DNA from: Microbacteriaceae bacterium
GTDB lineage: Bacteria > Actinomycetota > Actinomycetes > Actinomycetales > Microbacteriaceae
Assembly: GCA_025463615.1 (NCBI GenBank)
Contig: JAODAU010000277.1
Span: 1-33,533 of the forward strand
Direction of reading: 5' to 3'
DNA: 33,533 nt
Shown: positions 1 through 8,249 of the stretch, piece by piece
How the letters are laid out: each line of letters starts with the position of its first letter
Numbering within the stretch: position 1 is the stretch's first letter
Notes under the pieces: generated by a model
Told to the model about the DNA's origin: nothing
The model's input: the letters and a program-made list of their open reading frames with translations, nothing else
The model's database searches: none
Translations under genes and position numbers: made by a program

Positions 1-365
1 AGGAGCGGCGACGCAACGGCGCGTACTGGGTCGAGACGCTCGGCTCGGTGCCGGATGTCCGCATCCAGCACGAGACCGGCCGCAGCAGCTGGTTCGGCTT
101 CTCGATGCTGCTCGAGGGTCCGCTCGCCGGTCGGCGTCGGGAGGTGGGCGCCGAGCTGACCCGCGCCGGCATCGAGTCGCGCCCGGTCGTCGCGGGCAAC
201 TTCACCCGCAACCCGGCGATGAAGTACCTCGACGCGATCGTGCCCGACGAGCTGCCCGCGGCCGACCGCATCCACTTCGACGGGCTGTTCGTGGGCAACC
301 GCCACTACGAGACGCACGAGAGCATCGACGTGCTCGCCCAGATCCTGAGCGACATCCCGCGCTGA
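1..365 (+). CDS. DegT/DnrJ/EryC1/StrS-family sugar aminotransferase or 3-dehydratase (RfbH/ColD-like), C-terminal part
   Basis: The gene enters from the left edge. Its frame starts at position 3, and about 120 C-terminal residues are visible. Recognisable segments are GRSSWFGF, AGNFTRNP and FVGNRHY, typical of the C-terminal domain of fold-type-I PLP enzymes acting on nucleotide-4-keto-6-deoxysugars. The AGNFTRNP stretch resembles the RfbH/ColD subgroup, which removes the C3 hydroxyl of a CDP- or GDP-4-keto-6-deoxysugar instead of transaminating it. The residue that decides this, PLP lysine versus histidine, lies upstream of the window, so the choice is open. The product would be a cytosolic sugar-nucleotide enzyme supplying an unusual deoxysugar or aminosugar. 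The stop codon is one base from the stop of the convergent glycosyltransferase. Family assignment is fairly secure; the exact reaction is not. Confidence 0.8.
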   Translation, partial: ERRRNGAYWVETLGSVPDVRIQHETGRSSWFGFSMLLEGPLAGRRREVGAELTRAGIESRPVVAGNFTRNPAMKYLDAIVPDELPAADRIHFDGLFVGNRHYETHESIDVLAQILSDIPR

Positions 366-366
366 G

Positions 367-1470
367 TCAGCGGCGCTTGCCCTCGGCGATCGCCTTCGTG
401 AACGACACCACCGTTTCGTCGGCGACCTTCTGCCAGGAGAACTGCGCCGAGCGCAGCTCGCCGAGGCGAGTGAGCTCCGCCTGCCGCGCCGGATCGTCGG
501 AGAGGGCGAGCACGGCGCGCGCCAGGTCGACGGGGTCGCCGGCGGTGAAGTAGTCGGCGGCATCCGCGCCCACCTCACGGAAGATCTCGGTGTCGGCCAG
601 TAGCACGGGCAGGCCGATGGCCATGGCCTCGAGGGTCGGGAGCGAGAACCCTGTCGCGAGCGTCGAGTCGATGAGCGCGGTCGCCGTCGCGAACAGTTCA
701 CCGAGCTCCTCGGTGGTCACCCAGCCCTTGAGCTCGATCGAGCCCTCCAACCCCAGCTCGCGCACCAGCGGCACCAGCGGGTCGTCACCGAAGCTTCCGG
801 TGATCACGAGGCGCGGTCGGCGAGCGGGCTCCATCGCCGCCCAGGCCCTGATCACGGTCTCGAAGTTCTTGTACGGGCTGCGCTGGCCGATGGCGAGGAA
901 CAGGTCGGATCGCCGGACCTCGCCCGGGGTCTGAGCCGAGGTGGCCCTGCCCGCCAGGGGGATGACATCGATCCGGTCGTCGGGAAACTTCAGGTACCTG
1001 CGGATCGCGGCGGCCGACGTCTCGCTGATCGTGATGAGCCGGGTGGCGTTGGCCGCGCCCCTGCGCTCCATCCACTTCACCGGCTCGGTGAACAGCTTCG
1101 TCTGCATGAGCTCGGGATGGGAGAAGTAGAGCAGGTCGTGCACGGAGATCACCACCGGCGCCTTCGAGCGCAGCGGCCCCAGCATGGCGGGACCGTGGAT
1201 GAGGTCCGCCCCGGCCTTCTCGGCCGCGCGCGACACCGCGAACAGCTCGCCCCGTGCCCAGGTCAGGCGGTTCTCGCCGCTGATGCCGGAGTCGATCACG
1301 GCGCCCGGGAACCACGAATGGTCCTTCGCCATCAGCTCGGTGCTGCCGAAGCCGACGTATTCGAAGCCCGTGTCGAGGGTCCCCAGCTGGCGATAGAGCT
1401 CGCGGGCATAGATCTCGAGGCCGCCCTTGGTGCCGGTCGACTGGAGCAGGTTCACGAAGACTAGGGGCAC
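367..1470 (-). CDS. GT4-family glycosyltransferase
   Basis: A 367-residue GT-B glycosyltransferase of family 4, expected to add a sugar from a nucleotide donor on the cytoplasmic side. The N-terminal domain opens with a beta strand followed by GGLEIYARELYRQL (about residues 16-29), the usual acceptor-side glycine loop. The C-terminal donor domain carries GQRSPYKNFETVI and GFSLPTLEAMAIGLPVL. In the EX7E motif the first glutamate is replaced by threonine (TGFSLPTLE) while the second is kept, a tolerated but notable deviation. The reading frame is open to 1545, but that region would overlap the divergent gene at 1544 and encodes no family sequence. I therefore place the start at GTG 1470, directly before the first beta strand; its ribosome-binding site is weak. 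Acceptor and sugar cannot be predicted. Confidence 0.85.
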   Translation of the reverse strand: MPLVFVNLLQSTGTKGGLEIYARELYRQLGTLDTGFEYVGFGSTELMAKDHSWFPGAVIDSGISGENRLTWARGELFAVSRAAEKAGADLIHGPAMLGPLRSKAPVVISVHDLLYFSHPELMQTKLFTEPVKWMERRGAANATRLITISETSAAAIRRYLKFPDDRIDVIPLAGRATSAQTPGEVRRSDLFLAIGQRSPYKNFETVIRAWAAMEPARRPRLVITGSFGDDPLVPLVRELGLEGSIELKGWVTTEELGELFATATALIDSTLATGFSLPTLEAMAIGLPVLLADTEIFREVGADAADYFTAGDPVDLARAVLALSDDPARQAELTRLGELRSAQFSWQKVADETVVSFTKAIAEGKRR

Positions 1471-1530
1471 TGGTCGATGGTATCCGACTCCCGGAATGCG
1501 GCATCGGACGGTACGCTCCGGCTCGATTGC

Positions 1531-1536
1531 TAGGAT
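1531..1536 (+). promoter_or_regulatory. -10-like hexamer TAGGAT for the 1544 operon (leaderless candidate)
   Basis: TAGGAT ends 7 nt before ATG 1544, so transcription starting at the usual distance would begin at or next to the start codon. TGC immediately upstream gives an extended -10 look. I see no convincing -35. It lies in the 73-nt divergent gap shared with the GT4 gene. Confidence 0.5.
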
Positions 1537-1543
1537 CATCGAC

Positions 1544-2278
1544 ATGCCTCATACCCTCGAGCGGACGCTGATTGTCATGCCCGCGTATAACGAGGAGGCA
1601 TCGATCGGCTCGGTTCTGCGCGAGGTCTTCGAGGTCCTTCCCGGCGCCGCCGTGCTCGTCGTCGACGATGGATCGCACGACTCGACGGCCGACGTGGCGC
1701 GCGCCGCAGGCGCCACCGTCGCGGTGCTGCCGTTCAACCTCGGGGTGGGCGGCGCGATGCGCACCGGCTTCCGGTTCGCGATCGACAACGGTTTCGACTG
1801 CGTCGTGCAGATCGATGCGGACGGCCAGCACGATCCCGCGGACGTGCCCGCGCTGCTCGAGGCACTGGACACCGCTGATCTCGCCATCGGCGCGCGCTTC
1901 GCCGGCAGGGGCGACTATGCCGTACGCGGGCCTCGCCACTGGGCGATGAAGGTGCTGTCCCGCACGCTCAGCGGCACGGCGCACACGCGGCTGACGGACA
2001 CCACCTCCGGGTTCCGCGCGAGCGGGCCGCGATGCGTGGCGCTGTTCGCCATCCACTACCCGGCCGAGTACCTGGGTGACACGATCGAGGCCCTGGTCAT
2101 CGCGGCGCGGTCCGGCATGATCATCCGGCAGGTCCCCGTGTCGATGCGGGTGCGCTCGGCGGGAACCCCGTCCCACAATCCATTCAAGGCGGCCGCGTAT
2201 CTCGCTCGCGTGGCTCTGGCGCTGGTTTTCGCGCTCCTGCGTCCCGCCTCCAGCTTCAGGGAGACCGCTCAATCGTGA
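1544..2278 (+). CDS. GT2 glycosyltransferase, polyprenyl-phosphate-sugar synthase-like (DPM1/GtrB type)
   Basis: This is a 244-residue GT-A fold family 2 enzyme. Visible motifs are VMPAYNEE (residues 11-18), DDGS (41-44), NLGVGGAMRTGF (65-76) and the metal-binding DADGQHDP (91-98). The pattern is that of dolichol/undecaprenyl-phosphate mannose or glucose synthases, which move a sugar from a nucleotide onto a polyprenyl phosphate at the inner membrane face. A hydrophobic stretch near residues 218-232 may be a weak membrane contact; the two C-terminal helices of GtrB are absent. ATG 1544 was chosen because an upstream extension would read through the promoter region and the divergent gene. The stop overlaps the next start as GTGA, so translation is coupled with the DUF2304 and DUF2142 genes. 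The sugar is unknown. Confidence 0.88.
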   Translation: MPHTLERTLIVMPAYNEEASIGSVLREVFEVLPGAAVLVVDDGSHDSTADVARAAGATVAVLPFNLGVGGAMRTGFRFAIDNGFDCVVQIDADGQHDPADVPALLEALDTADLAIGARFAGRGDYAVRGPRHWAMKVLSRTLSGTAHTRLTDTTSGFRASGPRCVALFAIHYPAEYLGDTIEALVIAARSGMIIRQVPVSMRVRSAGTPSHNPFKAAAYLARVALALVFALLRPASSFRETAQS

Positions 2279-2658
2279 CCGCCACGAGTTACATATTCGG
2301 CATCGTATCTGCCGCGCTCGCGCTGTTCGTGGTCATCGAGCTGCTGCGCCGCCGCCAACTGCGTGAGCGCCACGCGATCTGGTGGCTCATCGCCGGCACC
2401 CTCGCCCTCATCGTCGGCATCTTCCCCGCGACTCTGGAATGGGCGGCGTCGCTCATCGGCATCGTCGTGCCGGTGAACCTGGTGTTCTTCGTCAGCATCG
2501 CCGTGCTCTTTCTCGTCTGCCTGCAGCACAGCGCAGAGCTGACCCGCCTCGAGGCGAAGACGCGCACCCTGGCCGAGGAGGCCGCCCTTCAGGACGTGCG
2601 CATCAGGGACCTCGAGGAGCGCGTGCGCCAGGCCGGGACGACGCCGACCGATGACTGA
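2275..2658 (+). CDS. DUF2304-family small membrane protein
   Basis: A 127-residue protein with three predicted transmembrane helices (about 5-24, 34-57 and 62-84) and a hydrophilic, heptad-like C-terminal helix (about 86-120) rich in E, L, A and R, probably a short coiled coil. The RRRQLRERHAIWW segment between helices 1 and 2 and the overall length match DUF2304 proteins, which commonly sit beside DPM1-like GT2 enzymes. The biochemical role is not established. The GTG start overlaps the previous stop (GTGA), and its 3' end overlaps the next start by 8 nt. That tight coupling suggests a partner of the polyprenyl-phosphate sugar synthase, possibly as a membrane anchor, flippase-like component or complex organiser; this is inference. 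Confidence 0.8.
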   Translation: MTATSYIFGIVSAALALFVVIELLRRRQLRERHAIWWLIAGTLALIVGIFPATLEWAASLIGIVVPVNLVFFVSIAVLFLVCLQHSAELTRLEAKTRTLAEEAALQDVRIRDLEERVRQAGTTPTDD

Positions 2659-4306
2659 GACCGTCACGCCGACCCGCCGCGTCCGTTCCCGGGTCGGAAC
2701 ATTCCTGGTGGCCTGGCTCGTGCTGTCGCTCATGGCCGCCGTCTGGTCCATCGCCACACCCCCCGGCGGAGCACCGGATGAGGCGGCCCACGCCGTCAAG
2801 GCCGCATCCGTCGTTCGCGGGGAGCTGTCCGGCGCGCCGTCGGTGCACGGCACCGTCGTGCGCGTGCCGGCCTATGTCGCGTACGTCTACGACCAGACGT
2901 GCTACGCGTTCCACCCCACGGTGACCGCCGCCTGCGGCGCCGCGCCGATCAGCGGGGACCCCGACAGGATCGTCACGACGGCGACCACGGCGGGGCTCTA
3001 CAACCCGATCTACTACGCCCTCGTCGGCTGGCCGACCCTTCTTGCGCACGACGAGACGGGCGTGTACCTGATGCGGATCGTCAGCGGCATCCTCTCCTCG
3101 CTCTTCCTGGCCGCGGCGGTCGCGATGATCGCCACCTGGCGACGGAGGATGATCCCCCTGCTGGGCATCGCGATCGCTTCGACCCCGATGGTGTTCTTCC
3201 TCAACGCGTCGATCAACCCGAATTCGCTCGAGGTCACCGCGACTCTCGCCGCGTTCGTCGGTGTGCTCTCGATCGTCCATCGACCGGACCGGTCACTACT
3301 CGTCGAGCGTGCCGTGATCGTCACCGTGTCCGCGGCGCTCGCGGTGAACACCCGCGGACTGTCGCCGCTCTGGGTGGCCATCGCCGTGCTCGTGCCCTTC
3401 GCGCTCGTGGGCTGGGCCCGGATACGCGAGCTGCTGCGCCAGCGTGCCGTGATCGTGGCGATCGTCGTGATCGCCGCCGCAACCGTCGCCGCCCTGCTCT
3501 GGACGACCTTCTCGAACTCCCTGGGCTCCGCGATCACCGACCCGGAGCATCCGGCATCCGGCGTCGGGGTGGGTGCGTCGCCGATCGCCGGCTTCGTCCA
3601 GATCTTCGTCGGCACCTTCGATTACGGCCAGGGCCTCGTCGGCCAGTTCGGCTGGCTCGACACGCCGGCACCCACGCCCGTGTTCTTCGTGTGGGCCGCG
3701 TTCATCGGAATGCTCGTGGTGGCGTCACTCGTCGTGCTGCGGGGCAGGGCGTTCGTCGTCGCGGTCGGGTTCATCCTGGGCCTCCTCGTGCTTCCGCCGC
3801 TCATCCAGGCGGCCTACATCCACGGGGGCGGAATCATCTGGCAGGGGCGCTACGCCCTCCCGCTCTTCGTCTGTGCGATGGTGGCGCTCGCTACGCTCCT
3901 GGACGACCGGATGCCGGCGCTCTCGCCCCGCTCCGCCCGCACCCTCGTGGCGGTCGTCCTCGGCTCCTGGCTGCTCTCCCAGGTGCTCGCCTTCGCCTAC
4001 GCGCTGAAGCGTTACGGGGTCGGTGCCGTCGGCACGTCGTGGAAGAAGCTGCTCATCGATCCCGACTGGGCGCCGCCGGGCGGCGTGCCGGTGAACCTCG
4101 CCGCGGCCGTGGTGATCTTCGCCGCGGGCGCGGTGCTGCTCGCCCTGCTCTGCCTCTCCGTCGCGCGGGAGGGCGGGTCAGCGTCGATTGACGAGCCGGC
4201 GCCGGATCTTCGAGAGCACGACGACGACACCACCGGTGCGAAGGTAGTGAACGACCAGTCCGGCGTCGTGCCTGAAGCCGGAGCGCTTACGCCGCACGGG
4301 GCGTGA
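2651..4306 (+). CDS. DUF2142-family polytopic membrane protein, candidate GT-C-like transferase
   Basis: A 551-residue integral membrane protein with roughly ten or more hydrophobic segments. The first helix (about residues 17-38) is followed by TPPGGAPDEAAHAVKAASVVRGEL, whose DEAAH recalls the acidic first-loop motif of GT-C enzymes that use polyprenyl-linked sugars outside the membrane. This N-terminal signature is the DUF2142 hallmark. The family function is not proven; GT-C-like glycosyl transfer is an inference supported by coupling to a DPM1-like synthase and DUF2304. The start ATG overlaps the upstream stop by 8 nt. After the last helix, a polar tail of about 40 residues (from about 4185) is entirely antisense to the C-terminal codons of the convergent glycosyltransferase, so that tail may be dispensable. 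Confidence 0.82.
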   Translation: MTETVTPTRRVRSRVGTFLVAWLVLSLMAAVWSIATPPGGAPDEAAHAVKAASVVRGELSGAPSVHGTVVRVPAYVAYVYDQTCYAFHPTVTAACGAAPISGDPDRIVTTATTAGLYNPIYYALVGWPTLLAHDETGVYLMRIVSGILSSLFLAAAVAMIATWRRRMIPLLGIAIASTPMVFFLNASINPNSLEVTATLAAFVGVLSIVHRPDRSLLVERAVIVTVSAALAVNTRGLSPLWVAIAVLVPFALVGWARIRELLRQRAVIVAIVVIAAATVAALLWTTFSNSLGSAITDPEHPASGVGVGASPIAGFVQIFVGTFDYGQGLVGQFGWLDTPAPTPVFFVWAAFIGMLVVASLVVLRGRAFVVAVGFILGLLVLPPLIQAAYIHGGGIIWQGRYALPLFVCAMVALATLLDDRMPALSPRSARTLVAVVLGSWLLSQVLAFAYALKRYGVGAVGTSWKKLLIDPDWAPPGGVPVNLAAAVVIFAAGAVLLALLCLSVAREGGSASIDEPAPDLREHDDDTTGAKVVNDQSGVVPEAGALTPHGA

Positions 4307-6658
4307 CGCCTTCCTGATCGCGCCGCCCGCTGCCACGCGGTCCGCCGCGGGGTGGGCGTCATCGACGAAGTCGACGAGCGGTGCCAGCGCCGTCTGCCAG
4401 AAGAAGCGCTCACGCACCCTGGCGATGTTCGCGCGGGCCCGGGCGCCGAACGCCTCGTCGAACAGCACGGTCTCCAGCGCGTCGGCCAGGGCCGACGGGT
4501 CCTGTGCCTGCACCACGATGCCGAGTTCCTCCGCCTCGATGAGCTCGGCGAAGTAGTCGCCCGCCGTCACGACCATCGGCAGGCCGGCCCAGAGGTAGTC
4601 GAGAATCCGCGTGCGGAAGGAGTAGGTCGTCTCGATGTGGGAGAAGTGGGTGCTCACGCCCGCATCCGCCTCTGTCAGGTAGTTCTGCCGATCCGCGTAG
4701 TCCACCCAGGACGCGTTGAAGAACACCGAGGTCCCGGCGACCCCCAGCTCGTCGGCAAGGGCGCGGGACTGCGCGACGATCTCCATCTCGGGCACACCGG
4801 GGTGGGGGTGCTTCGTTCCCTGGAAGAACAGTCGCACGTTGTGCCGCCGCGTCGACAGCTCGGCCACCGCGGTGATCAGCGTCTTCGGGTCGAACCAGTT
4901 GTAGAGTCCGCCGCTCCAGAGCACGAGCTTGTCGTCGCGCGCGATGCCCGGCAGCACGCCCTTGAGCACGTCGCGCTCGTGCACCGGGGGCGTGTCCGAC
5001 AGGCCGAACGGAGCGACGCTGATGAGCCCGGTGAGATCAGGATCCCCGCGGTAGTTGGCGGGGTTGATGCGCCCGAGCGCCGCCAGCTGGCCCAGCCAGA
5101 ACGAGCGCTGGCGCTCCGACGCGCAGAGGAAGAAGTCGCCGCGCAGCAGTTGCTCGTTGAGCACCTCGGTGGCGTCGCTGACCTGCCGGTTCCATTCGGC
5201 TCCGGGGAGCTCACGCGACTGCTCGAGCTGCTCGAGGTGCATGGGGTCGTAGATGTCCACGACGAGGATCTTGTCCGAGTTGCGCAGGGAGTCGAAGACC
5301 GACATCGCGTGGCCCTGGAAGACGATCACGTCGGCCACGCGCTCCAGCTTGGAGAACTCCCGATCGTCGCCCGGTCGCACGTGCACCACGCGGAACGGCG
5401 CCTCGACGCCCGCCTCGACGCCCGTCAGCGAGACGAGGGTCACGGCGTTGCGCACCGACAGCTGTTCCGCCATGTTCCAGGCCCGGATGGCGGGGCCGGC
5501 CAGCTTGGCGCCGATCGGGTCGCCCGTGACGATCACGACGTTGGTGGCGGACTCGTGCTCGGTCACCGGCAGCGCGTTCACGATGTTCTCATAGCCACGT
5601 CGATACCCCTCGGCCTGGTAGACCGGCTCGTCCGAGCTACCGAACAGGAGCCGGATCTTCGAATCGGGAACCACCCGCGTCGACTGGATGTGCCGGCGCG
5701 TCTTCTCCAGGCCGGGAAGCTGCTCGACGAACTGGTCGATCGCGAAGACCGGCGCGAGAAGCTGCTTCGACGTGGTGAGCTCGTCCTCGCTGTCGCCGCC
5801 AGGAATGCGCAGGTCGAACGATGCCGTGTCGACGCCGGCCTTCGTCGCGCCCCGGCGCACGGCCAGGGCGAGTGCGCCGGCGAGGGCGTCGGGGAGCGCT
5901 TCGTCACCGATGTTCTTGTACAGCGTGAACAGGGCGTTCCGCTCCAGCAGGTAGCCCTCCTTGTATGAGCCGAAAGCCTTCATCGACGCGTGATGCTTGT
6001 GGAAGGCGATCGACGAGGGTTCGTAGACGACCCGCCACCCCGCGAGGTTGATACGCCAGCCCAGGTCGACATCCTCGAAGAACATGAAGTACCGCTCGTC
6101 GAAGCCACCGACGGCGTCGAAGACGTCCCGGCGCACGAACATGGCCGAGCCCGTCCCGTAGAGCACGTCGTGGGCGACATCGGGCAGGCGCGGTGTGACC
6201 GGCTCCGCCGTGAACGGCTTGTAGGCCATGCCGTACCAGGTCATCGCCGCGGCGATGTAGTCGACGTGCGTGCCCTCCCAGTCGAGGACCTTGCTGGCCA
6301 CGGAGCCGATGCCGGCTGACGCGGCGAAGCGATCCATCGCCCGTGCGACCCACTTCGAGTCCGGCCGCGCGTCATTGTTGAGGAGCGCAATGAACTCCCC
6401 GGTGGACTCGGCGACGCCGAGGTTGCACCCGCCCGCGAAGCCCAGGTTGGTGGCCGAGACCACCAGCGAGACGTGCGGCGCCTCGCGACGGATCCGTTCC
6501 GCGCTGTCGTCGCCGGAGGCGTTCTCGACGACGACGACCTCGAGGCGATCCGCCGGCCAGTCCAGCCTGCCGAGATGGCCGATCGCTTCGAGCGTGTCGT
6601 CCGTCCCGCGGAAGTTCACGAGAACGACAGACACCACTCCTGGTCGCACCGTGCTCAT
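4178..6658 (-). CDS. Bifunctional glycosyltransferase: N-terminal GT2 fused to C-terminal GT4-like domain
   Basis: An 826-residue two-domain cytosolic protein. Residues 1-270 form a GT2 domain of the rhamnosyltransferase-like type, with ENASGD (45-50), NLGFAGG (71-77), NNDA (94-97) and the downstream GGFDERYFMFFEDVDLGWR segment. From about residue 370 a GT-B domain follows, with GDPIGAKLAGPAIRAWN, LWSGGLYNWFDP, FFQGTKHPHPG and ETTYSFRTRILDYLWAGLPM, a branch of GT4-like enzymes. Such fusions can add two consecutive sugars to a growing glycan. ATG 6658 has an AGGAAAGG ribosome-binding site. The 3' end overlaps the convergent DUF2142 gene by 129 nt. A probable own promoter lies in the 55-nt gap behind it. 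Sugar and linkage specificity cannot be read from sequence. Confidence 0.88.
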   Translation of the reverse strand: MSTVRPGVVSVVLVNFRGTDDTLEAIGHLGRLDWPADRLEVVVVENASGDDSAERIRREAPHVSLVVSATNLGFAGGCNLGVAESTGEFIALLNNDARPDSKWVARAMDRFAASAGIGSVASKVLDWEGTHVDYIAAAMTWYGMAYKPFTAEPVTPRLPDVAHDVLYGTGSAMFVRRDVFDAVGGFDERYFMFFEDVDLGWRINLAGWRVVYEPSSIAFHKHHASMKAFGSYKEGYLLERNALFTLYKNIGDEALPDALAGALALAVRRGATKAGVDTASFDLRIPGGDSEDELTTSKQLLAPVFAIDQFVEQLPGLEKTRRHIQSTRVVPDSKIRLLFGSSDEPVYQAEGYRRGYENIVNALPVTEHESATNVVIVTGDPIGAKLAGPAIRAWNMAEQLSVRNAVTLVSLTGVEAGVEAPFRVVHVRPGDDREFSKLERVADVIVFQGHAMSVFDSLRNSDKILVVDIYDPMHLEQLEQSRELPGAEWNRQVSDATEVLNEQLLRGDFFLCASERQRSFWLGQLAALGRINPANYRGDPDLTGLISVAPFGLSDTPPVHERDVLKGVLPGIARDDKLVLWSGGLYNWFDPKTLITAVAELSTRRHNVRLFFQGTKHPHPGVPEMEIVAQSRALADELGVAGTSVFFNASWVDYADRQNYLTEADAGVSTHFSHIETTYSFRTRILDYLWAGLPMVVTAGDYFAELIEAEELGIVVQAQDPSALADALETVLFDEAFGARARANIARVRERFFWQTALAPLVDFVDDAHPAADRVAAGGAIRKASRPVRRKRSGFRHDAGLVVHYLRTGGVVVVLSKIRRRLVNRR

Positions 6659-6694
6659 TCGAACCTTTCCTGCGGGACCGTTTCGGCCTGGGCG

Positions 6695-6700
6695 AGTCTA
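6695..6700 (-). promoter_or_regulatory. -10-like hexamer TAGACT for the GT2-GT4 gene at 6658
   Basis: On the minus strand TAGACT lies about 37 nt before ATG 6658 in the 55-nt gap after the upstream glycosyltransferase. That gives a short leader holding AGGAAAGG. No clear -35 is seen. Confidence 0.35.
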
Positions 6701-6713
6701 TCAAGCACGCCGG

Positions 6714-8249
6714 TCAGCGGCGGCGGAGCCGCGAGACCGCGGTAACGATCGTGCGTAGTGGGGCCGTCATCCGCCAGCTCGTGCTCGCGTAGACCTCGCG
6801 GAGGTCAGCGTGCGAGTCTCGCGCGGCGGAGAGTCGGGCGAGCTCCGACGCCGAGCCCGGTGGCAGCAGGATGACGGAGCGGTCGAGCTTGGCCATCACC
6901 CTGTGCATGTCCCGCTGCCACTGCGCGTCGTCGTGCGAGGTGTACGAGTCACGCCCCGACTCCCACCGGCGGTAGATCGCGGTGGTTTCGTGGAAGTCCA
7001 CCACACCCAGCACCGACGCCGCGCGCAAACCCAGGTCCCAGTCCTCGCACACGTCGAGACCCTCATCCGCACCGCCGAACACGGCGAAGAAACTCGCCGG
7101 GAATGCGAACCCCATGAACGGGGTCATGTTCACGCGAAGGTGATCCGCCAGGTCGAACGCCGGCGGGTACGGGGTGGTGATCTCGGTCGTATTGCGGAAG
7201 CCCTCCACATCGCCCGGCCAGGCGGTCGACGACGACCACTGCACGGCCACGGAGGCGCGCAGCAGCGATCGAGGATGGGATCGGGCGGCGCCGAGGAAGG
7301 TCTCGACCCAGTGCGCGAACACGAGGTCGTCGTCGTCGAGGAAGGCGATGTGCCCATAGCGGGCCTCGGCGATGCCGACGTTGAGCGGGTGCGAACGGGT
7401 GCCGCCGCTGGCGTCGAGCAGCCGGGTGCGCGCCCGCAGGTGCCCTGGCTGGTCGTCAAGCACCCGGGACACCGCATCCGCGTCGCCGTCGTGCACCACG
7501 AGCAGGAGCTCGAACCTGTCGTCGGTCTGCCCCGCCAGCGAGAGCAGGGCATCGCGCAGCGCCTCGGGGCGTGCGCCCTGGGTGCGCATGATCACCGTGA
7601 GGGCGTCATCGTCGCCGCGACCCAGGATGCCCGAAAGGTCACCGCGGATGCCTGCCAGGGCGTCGCCATCCAGGCGTGATTCCACGAGCGACCCGCCCGC
7701 CGTCCCGCGGTCATCGCTGGGCGGAGCCGACGCGAGGCGGGCATCCACGTGCGCCACGGCCTCGGGACGATAGAGGGCGACGCCGCGCTCGGACGGCGCG
7801 AGAGGACCGCGGCTGAGGACGCACGCTCCCCCGGGGGCGTTCGGTTCGTCGAGCGGGACCTGTCGCGCGCGCGCGGACGTCGCCCCGCCGTCGAGACCGC
7901 GCACCAGCCGCACTATCGTGCTCGTGAGCGGCATCGCCATGCGATCGAGCGCGAGCGTGAGCTGGTCGGCTGCCGGGGAGTACGGGCTGGGGATCTCGAG
8001 CTCGCCGCCGGCGCCCACCGCGCTCTCTCGGTAGGGCTCCAGCGCTGACACCCAGCCGGCGATGTCCCCCGCCGGCGCCTCCACCGAGATCGTCCAGCCG
8101 CCGATCGCGCCCTGCCCCACTGCCCCGGCCAGCGCCGTGAGCACGGCATCGAACCAGCGGGCCGTCTCGCCGCGCGCCGGATCGTCGATGGCGGTGCGCA
8201 CCACGAGGGAGGGACTGTTCACGGGGGCCAATCTAGCGACAGCCGTCAT
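6714..8249 (-). CDS. GT2 glycosyltransferase with an uncharacterised N-terminal domain
   Basis: A 511-residue protein. Residues about 215-440 form a GT2 catalytic domain: TVIMRTQGARPEALRDALLS, the nucleotide-binding HDGDADA region, LNVGIAEARYGHIAFLDDDD (the acidic run supplying the DXD metal site) and CEDWDLGLR in the acceptor region. The C-terminus ends with STSWRMTAPLR, a tail seen in many wall-glycan GT2 enzymes. The first 200 residues match nothing I recognise; they include alanine- and arginine-rich, low-complexity stretches. The ATG overlaps the stop of the upstream GT-C gene by one base (TGATG), so the two are translationally coupled. The product is probably cytosolic and membrane-associated and extends or branches the polysaccharide. 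Confidence 0.83.
   Translation of the reverse strand: MTAVARLAPVNSPSLVVRTAIDDPARGETARWFDAVLTALAGAVGQGAIGGWTISVEAPAGDIAGWVSALEPYRESAVGAGGELEIPSPYSPAADQLTLALDRMAMPLTSTIVRLVRGLDGGATSARARQVPLDEPNAPGGACVLSRGPLAPSERGVALYRPEAVAHVDARLASAPPSDDRGTAGGSLVESRLDGDALAGIRGDLSGILGRGDDDALTVIMRTQGARPEALRDALLSLAGQTDDRFELLLVVHDGDADAVSRVLDDQPGHLRARTRLLDASGGTRSHPLNVGIAEARYGHIAFLDDDDLVFAHWVETFLGAARSHPRSLLRASVAVQWSSSTAWPGDVEGFRNTTEITTPYPPAFDLADHLRVNMTPFMGFAFPASFFAVFGGADEGLDVCEDWDLGLRAASVLGVVDFHETTAIYRRWESGRDSYTSHDDAQWQRDMHRVMAKLDRSVILLPPGSASELARLSAARDSHADLREVYASTSWRMTAPLRTIVTAVSRLRRR

Noticed and set aside
785..2272. 495-residue minus-strand open frame across the GT4 and GT2 genes
   Set aside because: It is an arginine-, histidine- and glycine-rich shadow of two well-supported genes, with no domain; typical of GC-rich antisense frames.
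4178..4306. Frameshift or truncation in the DUF2142 or GT2-GT4 gene at their convergent ends
   Set aside because: Both frames have all expected domains and normal stops; an overlap explains the region without assuming an error.
4352..5968. 538-residue plus-strand open frame antisense to the GT2-GT4 fusion
   Set aside because: Composition is mirrored codon bias (R, H, V, D-rich) with no motif, start signal or family resemblance, while the opposite strand has clear glycosyltransferase motifs.
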